Part shown: positions 52,021 through 61,149 of the stretch, one piece after another
Position numbering within the stretch: the stretch's first letter is position 1
How the letters are laid out: every line of letters starts with the position of its first letter
From: Ensifer oleiphilus
GTDB lineage: Bacteria > Pseudomonadota > Alphaproteobacteria > Rhizobiales > Rhizobiaceae
DNA length: 64,000 nt
Direction: 5' to 3'
Assembly: GCF_013371465.1 (NCBI RefSeq)
Contig: NZ_JABWDU010000011.1
Span: 107,156 to 171,155, forward strand
Program-made: the position numbers and the translations under genes
The notes under the pieces: model-generated
Database searches by the model: none
What the model saw: the letters and a program-made list of their open reading frames with translations, nothing else
What the model was told of the DNA's origin: nothing

Positions 52021-53325
52021 CTACTGCTGCTCGTCGAACGGCGGGTAGCCGGCGTTGTCCTCGATATCCTGGTCGATCTTCTTTGCCGCAGCGGTCAGCG
52101 CCTCCTGCGCATCACCGCCGTTGAAGATCTTGTCGACCGCCTGCATGAAGGCAGAAGTGATTGTCGGATAGGCCGGATGCGGCGGACGGGCGACGGCGGT
52201 TTTCGAGGCCTGTTCGAAGGCGACGGCAAGCGGCCCGCCTTCCGAGTAGAGCGGAGATTCGGCAGCGAAGCTCTTCAAACCCGGATAGGCCGACTGGGTC
52301 TTGGCGTAGTCGCGGTATTCCTTGTCCTTCAACAGGAAACTCAGGAACTTGCCCGCGGCTTCGGGGTTTTCGGATGTCGCTGAAATGCCCCAGATCCAGG
52401 TACCGTTCGGGCTGACGCCCTTCTCGCCGATCTTCGGCAACGGCATGACGACGATATTTTCCTTCATCGCAGCGGCCGCTTCCGCGTAAAACCAGTGCCC
52501 CCCCATGGCGAGAGCTGCGGGCTGGCCTTCGGCATAAAACTGGTTGGTGCCGGACGACGTCGGAACGACCCAGCCGTTCTTCACCCAGGTCTGCATCATT
52601 GTCAGCGCCTTGACGCAGGCATCGCCGTCGAGCGTTCCGGTTGCCTTCCAAGCCTTGCGATCGATCAGGTCGCAGCCGGCGCTTTCGAGCAGTGGTCCGT
52701 AGGCGTAGGTGATCCACTCGGTCTTGATGCCATAGCCGCGAAACGTATCGATCGGCCACTTCACGCCCTCAAGCTTGGAGAGCTTTTCGAGATATCCTTC
52801 AAATTCCTCGCGCGTCCAGGCATCGTCGACGGATTTCGGAATGCGCGCGCTGATGGCTTCGAGATATTTCTTGTTGCCGTAGAGCACGACGGATGAGTCC
52901 GTAAGGCCGATCGCATAGAGATCCTTGTCGATCGGATAGGTGCCCTGCGCGATGTTCGAGCCGGTCATGTCATCGAGCACGTCCTGATCGACCAGTGGCT
53001 TGATCGGCTGCAGGTAGCCGGACCAGACGTAGTTGGCCAGAAACGGCGCGTCGAGTTCCATCACGTCCGGCAGCTGCTTGGCCATGACGGCGGCGCTGAA
53101 CTTCTCGTTATAGGCGTCGTGCGGCGCGTAGATCATCTCGACGTCGATATCGGGATTGGCTTCCTCGAAGCGCTTGGCGACGTCGCCATAGGCCTTCACC
53201 CAGCCCGGGTCGCCCTGGTGCATCACATGGATGACGGATTTTGCCTCGACATAACCGGCGCACCAGAAGAATGCGGAAGGCGCGAAAAGCGCGATAAGTA
53301 AACGATTACCCAAGTATGCACTCAT
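52021..53325 (-). CDS. Extracellular sugar-binding protein (CUT1 ABC importer)
   Basis: A 434-residue solute-binding protein with an N-terminal signal (RLLIALFAPSAFFWCAGYVE, cleavage near VEA-K), giving a soluble periplasmic receptor. SBP_bac_1 features include RFEEANPDIDVEMIYAPHDA, YNEKFSAAVMAKQLPDVMEL and NGTWIWGISATSENPEAAGK. Strong ribosome site AGGAGGAGAAA at ATG 53325. It follows the LacI gene by 41 bases and precedes both permeases. The bound ligand is inferred from GH32 as sucrose or a fructo-oligosaccharide. Confidence 0.94.
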   Translation of the reverse strand: MSAYLGNRLLIALFAPSAFFWCAGYVEAKSVIHVMHQGDPGWVKAYGDVAKRFEEANPDIDVEMIYAPHDAYNEKFSAAVMAKQLPDVMELDAPFLANYVWSGYLQPIKPLVDQDVLDDMTGSNIAQGTYPIDKDLYAIGLTDSSVVLYGNKKYLEAISARIPKSVDDAWTREEFEGYLEKLSKLEGVKWPIDTFRGYGIKTEWITYAYGPLLESAGCDLIDRKAWKATGTLDGDACVKALTMMQTWVKNGWVVPTSSGTNQFYAEGQPAALAMGGHWFYAEAAAAMKENIVVMPLPKIGEKGVSPNGTWIWGISATSENPEAAGKFLSFLLKDKEYRDYAKTQSAYPGLKSFAAESPLYSEGGPLAVAFEQASKTAVARPPHPAYPTITSAFMQAVDKIFNGGDAQEALTAAAKKIDQDIEDNAGYPPFDEQQ

Positions 53326-53366
53326 TGATTTTCTCCTCCTGTTGAATGCGACAACAATGCTGGTTG

Positions 53367-54365
53367 TTAGACCGATGCTCGCTCGACCAGATGAAACGGC
53401 AGCTTTCGCAGGCGCGGTGGCTCAGGTTCCCCGGCCAGAAGAATCTCCATGGCAAGGCGGCCCATCGCGCGGTGCGGCAGGGCCATCGTGGTCAAAGGCG
53501 GGTCGAGCCGCGAGGCCAGCTCGACCTGATTGTCGAAACTGGCCACCGCAACATCGTCCGGAATTCTTAGACCCGCGCGCGCAAGCGCCGCATAGACTTC
53601 CATCGCCACGCGGTCGTTACCGCACAGGATGGCGTCCGGCCGCTGACCGGTGGCCAGCAGTGCCTCCACATGCCCCGCGACGAGGCTCGGAGCGCGGTCG
53701 CTGTAGACGCTGCGGCGCACGGCCGGGACAACAACGAGCGGATTGATGCCGGCCCCTTCAAGCGCTGCGCGAAAGCCTTTTTCTCGCAGCGTCCCGGCGA
53801 GGATACCGGGCAGGTTGATGAAGGCGATGCGACGCCGTCCTGCGGCCAGCAGGTAGCGCACGATCTCGCGCGCGCCGCCCTCTTCGTCCGGGACCAACGA
53901 CGTGACACGGCCGGAGGCCTCGCGGCAGTTGATCATCACGCCGACCGAACCGGCGACGGCCGGCGGCAGGTCAACGTCCTTGTGGTACATGGCAGCATAG
54001 GCGACAGCACGGGGGCGGAACTGCTGCACCTCATCAATCACCGAGCCGATCGACTGCCCACTGCTGTGGTTGACCGCAAATACGGCCATGCCGGCACTGC
54101 GTGCGGCGCCATCGAGCCCGCGCACGATTTCGGTGGCAAAGGGCGAGGTAATAAGGCCATCAGAAATGACACCAACCAGTGGCAGCCACCCCTGGCGCAC
54201 GCCGCGCGCTGCAAGATTGGTGACATAGCCCAGCTCTTCTGCGATCGCCTTGACCTTCTGGCGCGTATCATCCGACATGCGGGCGGAGCCGCCATGCAAC
54301 GCGCCGGAAACCGTCTTTACCGATACGCCTGCACGCTCCGCGATGTCAGAAAGCGAAATTGCCAC
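53367..54365 (-). CDS. LacI-family repressor of the fructoside operon
   Basis: DNA-binding helix-turn-helix ISLSDIAERAGVSVKTVSGA, hinge helix, then a periplasmic-binding-like effector domain (WLPLVGVISDGLITSPFATE, ILCGNDRVAMEVYAALARAG). GTG 54365 gives the usual LacI start; GTG 54374 or ATG 54428 are alternatives. Gene order puts it first in the operon, so it controls itself and the transport genes. A palindrome at 54385-54400 lies 20 bases upstream. Inducer presumably the imported sugar or a fructose derivative. Confidence 0.92.
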   Translation of the reverse strand: MAISLSDIAERAGVSVKTVSGALHGGSARMSDDTRQKVKAIAEELGYVTNLAARGVRQGWLPLVGVISDGLITSPFATEIVRGLDGAARSAGMAVFAVNHSSGQSIGSVIDEVQQFRPRAVAYAAMYHKDVDLPPAVAGSVGVMINCREASGRVTSLVPDEEGGAREIVRYLLAAGRRRIAFINLPGILAGTLREKGFRAALEGAGINPLVVVPAVRRSVYSDRAPSLVAGHVEALLATGQRPDAILCGNDRVAMEVYAALARAGLRIPDDVAVASFDNQVELASRLDPPLTTMALPHRAMGRLAMEILLAGEPEPPRLRKLPFHLVERASV

Positions 54366-54384
54366 GATCTTCACGACCTCATTT

Positions 54385-54400
54385 GGGTTATCGTTTACCC
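54385..54400. promoter_or_regulatory. Candidate LacI operator
   Basis: GGGTTATCGTTTACCC: near-palindrome with central CG, the usual form of LacI-family sites. Located just upstream of the regulator start, at the head of the whole operon. A second copy was not found before the binding-protein gene, which fits one promoter for all six genes. Confidence 0.6.
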
Positions 54401-54428
54401 TATAGTTCGAACGCCGGTTGCTTGTCAA

Positions 54429-55075
54429 GCGTGGCGATTGGTGCCGGTGGGGGCCTCAGCACCCAGCTCGTTATCGCGGATTTACTGCGGTGCTCTGAAA
54501 AACCGAGCCGCCTGGCCAAAAAAAACACTGACTATGACGCGCCGTCGATCAGGACGGATATGTGTTCGATGAGATCGTCCAGAACTGCAACGCCAAGGCG
54601 GCCAAGCGTCAGGTAATGCCGAACGTCGAACACCGGTCACACAAAGGATTGAACAACTGCGCCGAGAATTCCCATGTGCAGCTGCGAAAACGAGAGCGGG
54701 TAATGCAGGGCTTCCGATCGCTTCTCGGCTCTACGCCACCTCTTCGTTCCACCTCGCTGATAACGCTCCGCGCTCGCCACACATATTCACCGCCTGCAGG
54801 CCATGGCGGAGTGGAAAGCTGTGTCCGTGGTCAGCTGACAACAGTGCCGCAAGTCTCAGCGCGTTAATAGCCAGACAAAGTGATGTGGTGGATGGCGCCC
54901 TCCGACAGCATCGAGTATGCCAGAACAGGTTGTTGCAAACCAATAGCGACATCGCCGAATGCCTTCCTTCACCGACTGACAACGAGACATGCATTCAGCA
55001 ATCGGGTGGCCGTCAAGATGGCCCGACAACCACCCGAGTTTTGAATCCGCACATTCCTCTATTGAGCGGCGTTGC
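54429..55075. other. Gene-free stretch
   Basis: About 650 bases between the head of the LacI operon and the stop of the monooxygenase gene. Only short frames without ribosome sites; no repeat or operator was recognised apart from the LacI site at its left border. Confidence 0.4.
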
Positions 55076-55408
55076 CTATGTTGCTGCGGCATCCCCATCA
55101 TCATATCCGGTTACGGCAAAAGCTGTGCCTTCGAGATGATAGACCTTCGGTTCATCCGAGAAATATTCCTGTATGCCTCCCATGAATATCTCGTGATCTT
55201 CGCTCGCTTCGAAGCCCGACGTATGATCCTCAAGCGAGCGCCACTGCACGATAAGATTGAAAGTTTCGGGCGTTTCGATCCCTTGCGCCAGAACATGGCC
55301 TCGGTAACCCCGCGCGCGGCTTAGCAACGGAACGACCTCAGCGAATGCTCGTCTGAACGTTTCAGTCCGTTCTTTGTGAACGGGTAGCTGAGCGATCTCG
55401 TAAATCAT
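55076..55408 (-). CDS. Antibiotic biosynthesis monooxygenase (ABM) domain protein
   Basis: A 110-residue ferredoxin-like fold protein of the ABM/YgiN group: [60 protein letters not shown]. Such small dimers oxidise quinols or aromatic polyketides without cofactors. The start overlaps the end of the upstream quinone oxidoreductase (ATGA), so both are co-translated; a quinone/quinol cycle between them is plausible but unproven. Confidence 0.85.
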   Translation of the reverse strand: MIYEIAQLPVHKERTETFRRAFAEVVPLLSRARGYRGHVLAQGIETPETFNLIVQWRSLEDHTSGFEASEDHEIFMGGIQEYFSDEPKVYHLEGTAFAVTGYDDGDAAAT

Positions 55409-56427
55409 GGTTGCACGTTTGAAGTGAATTTAGACGGGTATTCGCTAGCACGCGCAGTGCCGGCCGACGGTTCGACTGCAATTGCGATCTTGCCTCGGAC
55501 ACCGTTGTTCGGGGTCTCGAGCAGAGCATGGGCGAGAGAGAGATCGGCGAGCGAATAGACAGCGCCAACGTGCGGCCGCAGCTGACCACGCTCCACTAAT
55601 GTGCTAAGTTCATCGAGCTTGCCTTGGTTCTGCCGTGTGAACACGAAGTGAAGACTTGCATTCTTACCCCAAGCTTCGATGAGGTTCTGTGGCTGTGCGA
55701 TGTCTACGATGGAGACGACACGGCCGAGTTGCGCGAGCACTTTTGGGCTGTGGGTTAATGTATCGCCGCCGAGCGTATCGAACACGACATCGACCCCGCG
55801 GCCATCCGTTTCACGCATGATGGCGTCGATGTAGTCTTCTTTCCTGTAGTCGATGACCACATCCGCCCCGATGCTCCGTGCGAAGTCGAAGTTGTCTTCG
55901 CGGACGGTCGTGAACACTTTCGCACCTATGGCTTTCGCCACTTGGATCGCCACGTGACCGACCCCTCCTGCGCCGCCATGGATCAGAATGCTTTCCCCTA
56001 CTCTGAGAGCCGCACGCGAGACCAAAGCCTCCCACGCCGTACCACCAACCAGGCTCAGGCTTGCTGCTTCGAGATGGCTTAGCGACTTGGGCTTGCGTCC
56101 GATGATGTTTTCGTCCGCGACGTGGTACTCGGCATAGCTGCCCGGGCCGTCAAAGATTTGCGGCGTGTACCATACCTCGTCTCCCGGAGCGAACACCTTG
56201 CCCCCTGGACCGACGGCTTCGACGACGCCGGACACGTCATGACCGGTAATGGCCGGCAGTGGTACATAGTCGCGATAGTCGCCGCGCCGAACTTGGTAAT
56301 CCAGGGGATTGACCGACGTGGCATGGACGCGAACGAGGACTTGTCCCGCCTGCGGAACGGGCTTTGGAACTTCGGAGAGCTCAAACGATTCTGGACCGCC
56401 GAAAGATTTGAGTGTCATCGCTTTCAT
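55405..56427 (-). CDS. NADP-dependent quinone oxidoreductase (MDR family), copy A
   Basis: A 340-residue medium-chain reductase beginning [20 protein letters not shown]. GroES-like half with [20 protein letters not shown], nucleotide site [20 protein letters not shown], and the conserved segment [20 protein letters not shown]. Structural zinc ligands are not seen. The gene at 57596 is a paralogue with the same motifs ([20 protein letters not shown]), so a tandem duplication with a luciferase-like gene between is likely. It overlaps the ABM gene downstream. Expected chemistry is reduction of quinones or alpha,beta-unsaturated carbonyls. Confidence 0.9.
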   Translation of the reverse strand: MKAMTLKSFGGPESFELSEVPKPVPQAGQVLVRVHATSVNPLDYQVRRGDYRDYVPLPAITGHDVSGVVEAVGPGGKVFAPGDEVWYTPQIFDGPGSYAEYHVADENIIGRKPKSLSHLEAASLSLVGGTAWEALVSRAALRVGESILIHGGAGGVGHVAIQVAKAIGAKVFTTVREDNFDFARSIGADVVIDYRKEDYIDAIMRETDGRGVDVVFDTLGGDTLTHSPKVLAQLGRVVSIVDIAQPQNLIEAWGKNASLHFVFTRQNQGKLDELSTLVERGQLRPHVGAVYSLADLSLAHALLETPNNGVRGKIAIAVEPSAGTARASEYPSKFTSNVQP

Positions 56428-56538
56428 TGTAGGCTCCTTGTTTTGGCATAGCTAAAAATCGCAAACTGCCGACATCGTCCTGGCAGTGGGGGGCTTGCTG
56501 ATAGATTTGCAGGCGCTGATCAGAGGATCTGCCAAGGT

Positions 56539-57525
56539 TTAGTGCTGACAGCGTCCATGCGGTATGACTTCAGTTCCGATCTCATCGAGAACATCAGCGA
56601 CCGGTCTCCGGCTGAACTTGAGGTTCAGTGCGACGTGGTTGATCCCATTTGCTCGCAGGTCGTCCAATAGGTCGGCCAGCCGACGTCGTCCGACCCGATA
56701 TCCGAGATGGATGGGGCTGGGCGGCGTATCCGGATCTGCGGCCAGGTCGATGTAGAGCGATTGAGCGATCGGCTTGAATCCTGCTCCTAGGCGGTCGAGT
56801 GCTTCGCGCCAACGCGAGGCGACCTGCGCCTGCTCAGTCACGCCGCGCGGGTAAGTGATCCAACCATCGCTACGCTGCGCGATCCAGTCCAGAGATTGCT
56901 GGCTTTGCCCGGTAACGAGGGTGGGCAGCCGGGGCGAGAGAGGTTTGGGCACGAGATCGCCGCCGCCCGCGAGCCACCCATAGTGCGCCGACGCGTGGAC
57001 CGGAAAACGCTTCGTGAGCAACGCCTCCACGTAGTCGAACGCGTCGCGGAAGAGTTCGGAACGCAGGTTCGCGTCGCGGCCATAGGCCGGGTACTCGACC
57101 GGGCGGTCGCCCGAAGCGACGCCGAACACGAAGCGTCCGTTGGATAGACCATCGAGCGACGCCCCCGCCTTGGCGACATCAATCGGGTGATGGAGCGGCA
57201 GGATGACGGCACCTGCGGCGAGCGCGATGGTAGACGTGCGCGCCGCGATCGTTGCGAGCCAAACGAAAGGGTCGTAGATCTGGCCTAGATCGCCAAAGCT
57301 CGGGTCGTTCAGCGGCACGTCCCGCGCCCAGAGCGCGGCAAAGCCGAGACGCTCTGCTTGCTGGGCGAGCTCGATCTGGTCTTGCATAGCCGGCTCGGGT
57401 CCGTCGAAAGACTCGATCGGGAAATAGACGCCGACAGTCAACTGCTCGGGCGCGAACATTGACGCGTAGCCGCGGCCGAAAGGGTTCAGACCGGCGTTCT
57501 CGGCCGGCGATGGGGCGATAGTCAT
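56539..57525 (-). CDS. Luciferase-like (LLM) flavin-dependent oxidoreductase
   Basis: A 328-residue TIM-barrel monooxygenase-like protein using reduced FMN or F420. ATG 57525 has AGGAAGGAAAG upstream and gives MTIAPSPAENAGLNPFGRGY. Characteristic segments: ERLGFAALWARDVPLNDPSF, TIALAAGAVILPLHHPIDVA, LDGLSNGRFVFGVASGDRP and WITYPRGVTEQAQVASRW. It lies between two paralogous quinone oxidoreductases on one strand, 70 bases after the 57596 gene stop. Substrate unknown. Confidence 0.9.
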   Translation of the reverse strand: MTIAPSPAENAGLNPFGRGYASMFAPEQLTVGVYFPIESFDGPEPAMQDQIELAQQAERLGFAALWARDVPLNDPSFGDLGQIYDPFVWLATIAARTSTIALAAGAVILPLHHPIDVAKAGASLDGLSNGRFVFGVASGDRPVEYPAYGRDANLRSELFRDAFDYVEALLTKRFPVHASAHYGWLAGGGDLVPKPLSPRLPTLVTGQSQQSLDWIAQRSDGWITYPRGVTEQAQVASRWREALDRLGAGFKPIAQSLYIDLAADPDTPPSPIHLGYRVGRRRLADLLDDLRANGINHVALNLKFSRRPVADVLDEIGTEVIPHGRCQH

Positions 57526-57595
57526 CGTTCTTTCCTTCCTGAAACGGACGGCCGGGTTGATCCTCGACCGCCCGCGCACTGTTCCGGATGTCGAG

Positions 57596-58585
57596 TTAGG
57601 CACTCGCCTCACCCGACACGTCGATCACGACTTTGCCGCGCAAGCCCCGCGCGGAGCCGTTTTCCAACAGCTCGTGCGCCTCACCCATGCGGGCCAGCGG
57701 AAGCGTGGCGCCGATCACGGGCTTGACCAGCCCGCGCTCGACCAAATCTGTGAGCGCATCAAGCTTGCCTCGGTTTTGGCGGGTGAACACGAAATGGTAT
57801 GCCGCGTTCTTGCCCCAGGCCTCGATGAGGTTCTGCGGCTGCGCGATATCGACGAGGCTGACCACGCGTCCGGCATCCGCCAGCGCGAGCGGGCTTCGAG
57901 TGAGCGTATCACCGCCGATCGTATCAAAAATGACGTTCACACCTTCCCCTCCGGTCAGCCGGGCGACGGCCTCCACGTAGTCTTCCGCCGTGAAGTCGAT
58001 TGACTCGTCGGCCCCGAGCGAGCGTACGAACTCGTGGTCGCGGGCAAGCGCCGTCGTGATTACCCGTGCGCCGATCGCCTTGGCTACCTGAACCGCGATG
58101 GTGCCAACGCCGCCCGCACCGCCGTGGATGAGGATCGTTTCGCCAGCCTCCAGCTGCGCGCGCTGGTGAAACGCCTCCCAAACCGTACCGCCAACAAGCG
58201 TCAAGCTCGCCGCTTCAAGGTGCGTTAGGTTCCGGGGCTTTCGGCCGACGAGCTCGACGTCGGCGACGTGCTGCTCTGCGTATGAGCCGGCCCCGCCGAA
58301 GATCTTCGGGGTGTAATAGACCTCATCACCGACTGCGAACTCATGAACGTCTGGGCCCAGCTCCTCGATCACGCCTGAGATGTCATGGCCGATGATTGCG
58401 GGCAAAGGCACGTAGTCTGTGTAGTCGCCGCGGCGGATCTGGTAATCGAGTGGGTTGATAGCGGTGGCATGCACCCGCACTCGCACTTGGCGCGGACCGA
58501 CCGCCGGCACTTGTACGTCGCGCAGTTCGAATGCGTCCGGGCCGCCGAAACGGGTAAGAACGGCGGCCTTCATTGAGTTGGCCAT
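57596..58585 (-). CDS. NADP-dependent quinone oxidoreductase (MDR family), copy B
   Basis: A 329-residue paralogue of the 55405 gene: [60 protein letters not shown]. It is divergent from the LysR gene at 58730, and a 27-base palindrome lies in the shared promoter, so it is the probable target of that LysR. The run 58585 to 55076 (four genes) reads as one operon for electrophile or aromatic metabolism. Confidence 0.9.
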   Translation of the reverse strand: MANSMKAAVLTRFGGPDAFELRDVQVPAVGPRQVRVRVHATAINPLDYQIRRGDYTDYVPLPAIIGHDISGVIEELGPDVHEFAVGDEVYYTPKIFGGAGSYAEQHVADVELVGRKPRNLTHLEAASLTLVGGTVWEAFHQRAQLEAGETILIHGGAGGVGTIAVQVAKAIGARVITTALARDHEFVRSLGADESIDFTAEDYVEAVARLTGGEGVNVIFDTIGGDTLTRSPLALADAGRVVSLVDIAQPQNLIEAWGKNAAYHFVFTRQNRGKLDALTDLVERGLVKPVIGATLPLARMGEAHELLENGSARGLRGKVVIDVSGEASA

Positions 58586-58614
58586 AACGATATCCTTTCG
58601 TCAGGAGAAGTATT

Positions 58615-58641
58615 GACGGCCCCATAGGCTATGGCGCCGTC
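58615..58641. promoter_or_regulatory. Long palindrome in divergent LysR/oxidoreductase promoter
   Basis: GACGGC-C-CCATAG-G-CTATGG-C-GCCGTC: arms of 13 bases with one mismatch around a central G. It is 30 bases from the oxidoreductase start and 89 from lysR. Probable regulator-binding site, LysR being the nearest candidate. Confidence 0.6.
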
Positions 58642-58729
58642 TCGATGTCTCCTATTTGATTTATCTCGATTGCCTTGAGTAGAAGACCTGTTTTAGGATC
58701 AGTTTCAACAAACCTTTGAAAGCGACCTC

Positions 58730-59656
58730 ATGGACGTCGACGATTTGCGCCTGTTCGTACGTATCGCCCAACTGCGCAGCATCAGCGCCGCGGCTCGCGA
58801 CATGGGTCTCACGCCAGCGGGAGCCAGCGCCAGACTGGCGGCACTCGAGCGAAAGCTCAGCGCCAGGCTTCTCCATCGCACAACGCGCCAGGCGACCTTG
58901 ACCGAGGACGGCCTCGCCTTCCTGCCCCATGCAGAGAATGTTGTGCATGCGGCAGAGTCCGCCCAAGCAGCGCTTGGGCGAGAGCAGGCCTCGCCGCGCG
59001 GCACCCTGAGGGTGGCGGCTCCGGCCTCGTTCGCGCGGATGCACATCGTGCCCGGCTTGCCGCAGTTCTGCAGACAATATCCCGAACTGGCGCTCGATTT
59101 GCGCATCTCGGACAGCATCGTCGACCTCGTCGAAGGTGCCTTCGATGTGGCGGTTCGTTATACAGAGCCCAGCGACACGTCCTTCGTCGCTCGGCGGCTT
59201 GCTCCGGACAATCGAGTGCTGGTTGCGTCGCCCCAGTATGTCGAGCAACGCGGGCGGCCGAACACCCCCGACGACTTAACGGAACATGCCTGCCTCGTCG
59301 TCGGCACGCTCGATCTCTGGACGTTTCGAGGGAGAAATGCAGAGGTGATCGAGCGGCGAGTTACCCCAAGCCTCCGCATCAATGACGGCAGCGCCGTGCG
59401 CGACGCAGCCTCTGCTGGGCTTGGTATCGCTCTGATGGCCACTTGGTGCGCATCGGAAGAGCTCCGATCGGGCGCCCTCGTGCCAGCCCTTCCCGGATAC
59501 CCGCTGGTCTCAACCCAGACGCTTTGGGCGCTATATCCGAGTTCCCGCGAGCTGGCGCCAAAAGTAAGGGTGTTCATCGACTGGCTCGTCGACCGATTTG
59601 GACATCAACCGTACTGGGACAAAGGCTTGGATAGGATCTTGGATAACAGTCGATGA
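58730..59656 (+). CDS. LysR-family transcriptional regulator
   Basis: A 308-residue LTTR: MDVDDLRLFVRIAQLRSISA, ARDMGLTPAGASARLAALER, RLLHRTTRQATLTEDGLAFL, then an effector domain (SPRGTLRVAAPASFARMHIV, VEGAFDVAVRYTEPSDTSFV). It is divergent from the quinone oxidoreductase operon. Belongs to the group often found beside oxidoreductase genes. The ligand is unknown. Confidence 0.92.
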   Translation: MDVDDLRLFVRIAQLRSISAAARDMGLTPAGASARLAALERKLSARLLHRTTRQATLTEDGLAFLPHAENVVHAAESAQAALGREQASPRGTLRVAAPASFARMHIVPGLPQFCRQYPELALDLRISDSIVDLVEGAFDVAVRYTEPSDTSFVARRLAPDNRVLVASPQYVEQRGRPNTPDDLTEHACLVVGTLDLWTFRGRNAEVIERRVTPSLRINDGSAVRDAASAGLGIALMATWCASEELRSGALVPALPGYPLVSTQTLWALYPSSRELAPKVRVFIDWLVDRFGHQPYWDKGLDRILDNSR

Positions 59657-60000
59657 CACGCACTTCCACGCAGGATCTTCACCAGGTGATTGACCTTTGC
59701 ACCCCACATCAGCAGCCCGGTGGCATATCGCCTCGCATCATTGCGCATCGTGATGGGGCTGATGCCGGCTGCCGCCAATTCATTGGCGTGTCCCAAAAGC
59801 CAGTGCTCGAACCGTATTCCCAGAACTTCCGGATTCAACTGCAGACCAAGGACGTTTGGCCCGCGCGAAAACGCCTGGTTTACGCAAAGCGATGTCGATG
59901 CGAGGACCCTGCCGCCCCCCCCCGGCAGGTCGAATGTATCGCCATGCCAATGAAGCACCGGAACGTCTCGTAGCACGGAGAGCGGATTGGTGGCCTGCAT
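59655..60000 (-). pseudogene. Class I glutamine amidotransferase C-terminal remnant
   Basis: Minus-strand frame with VLHWHGDTFDLPGGGGRVLA, SLCVNQAFSRGPNVLGLQLN and PEVLGIRFEHWLLGHANEL, the end of a GMP-synthase-like glutaminase domain. The catalytic Cys half is missing, and the usual F-H-P-E is LNPE, so the catalytic His is lost as well. The remaining frame overlaps the end of lysR. Clearly not functional. DNA up to 60306 shows nothing convincing. Confidence 0.7.
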
Positions 60001-60306
60001 CGACCTCGGTGACAATGCTGCCCGCGCGCGCACATGGATCGCTGCAGGTCAGGATTGATCACCCGGTCGTTCGTCGTCACTATGGCATGGCTGGGCTTGT
60101 CCAGCCAGGCAGGGAAAAAATGCCTTCTTCACGGTACAAGCTGCTGCAATGGCGCCCGGCTTGCTATCTCTCTCTGGATCGACAACCAGCCGGCAGCGTT
60201 GGGTGCCGATGTCGACACCCATTTTCCGCGCTATCATCGACCCTGCTAAACTCAGGCTGAACCTCTCAGGCGCGCGGACGTCGCCTGTCGCGTCGAAGAT
60301 CACCCG

Positions 60307-61056
60307 TTACGCAGTTTTCGCATAAAGCGATACCGCGTCCGCGCCCGCGGGTATGCGGAACGGCGAAGACCTATCGGTCACCGCCTGCCAGACCGCCTCC
60401 GCCACGTCGCTTGCAGTGGTGATGTCGGCCGGCTGTTGCGACGCTCCAGAAAACACCTGTTTCGCCCAGTCGGCATAGGCCTCGGGTATACTGGTCTGCG
60501 AGCGGGCACGGGCGGCCGCACTAAAGGACGTTCCCGGCGCTCGACCGGGGATGACTAGCCGCACGCGCACCCCAAATGATTCCACCTCCAGCGCAAGGTT
60601 TTCGCTGAATGCTTCTACGGCCATCTTGCTGGCGGTATAGGCCGACAGCATCGGCAGCGGCTTGAGCGTCACGGCCGACGACACGTTGACGATCACGCCC
60701 GACCTTTGCTCACGAAGACCGGGCAGCACGGCTTGCGTCATCGCCATGGTGCCGAATGTGTTCAACTCGAAAATCTGGCGCGTAGCGTTAATAGACACGC
60801 CTTCAAGCGCGCCCATGAGGCCGGCGCCGGCATTGTTGACCAGGGCATCGATCGGTCCTGCTTCTTCGACGGCGCGGGCAATACTAGGGGCGTCGGTCAC
60901 ATCGAGGGCAACGACACGAAGGCGTTCGGATTTGGGCAGTACGTCCGCGCGCGGCGTGCGCATCGCAGCAATGACGGTCCAGTCGCGATCGAGGAAATAG
61001 CGAGCAGTCTCTAGCCCGAAGCCGGACGAGCTGCCGGTGATGAGGATCGTGTCCAT
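60307..61056 (-). CDS. Short-chain dehydrogenase/reductase
   Basis: A 249-residue classical SDR. ATG 61056 follows AGGAG and gives MDTILITGSSSGFGLETARY with the TG-x3-G-x-G cofactor motif; NNAGAG, catalytic Ser in VNVSSAVTLKPLP and Tyr-x3-Lys in YTASKMAVEAFSE are all present. Arg after the first strand (AAMRTPRAD) favours NADP. It is followed on the same strand after the esterase gene and may share its promoter controlled by the divergent TetR at 62170. Substrate unknown. Confidence 0.92.
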   Translation of the reverse strand: MDTILITGSSSGFGLETARYFLDRDWTVIAAMRTPRADVLPKSERLRVVALDVTDAPSIARAVEEAGPIDALVNNAGAGLMGALEGVSINATRQIFELNTFGTMAMTQAVLPGLREQRSGVIVNVSSAVTLKPLPMLSAYTASKMAVEAFSENLALEVESFGVRVRLVIPGRAPGTSFSAAARARSQTSIPEAYADWAKQVFSGASQQPADITTASDVAEAVWQAVTDRSSPFRIPAGADAVSLYAKTA

Positions 61057-61149
61057 GTGAAACTCCTGTTTGCAGTGCTGGTATGGCGCGACCGTGGAAG
61101 GGGCTGGCGCGCGCTGCGCGGGTGGCCGAAACAAGGTGCGTCCGACGGC

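Noticed and set aside
60049..60303. Minus-strand frame with MGVDIGTQRCRLVV resembling a sugar-kinase start
   Set aside because: Only one short motif is similar; the rest does not follow a kinase fold.
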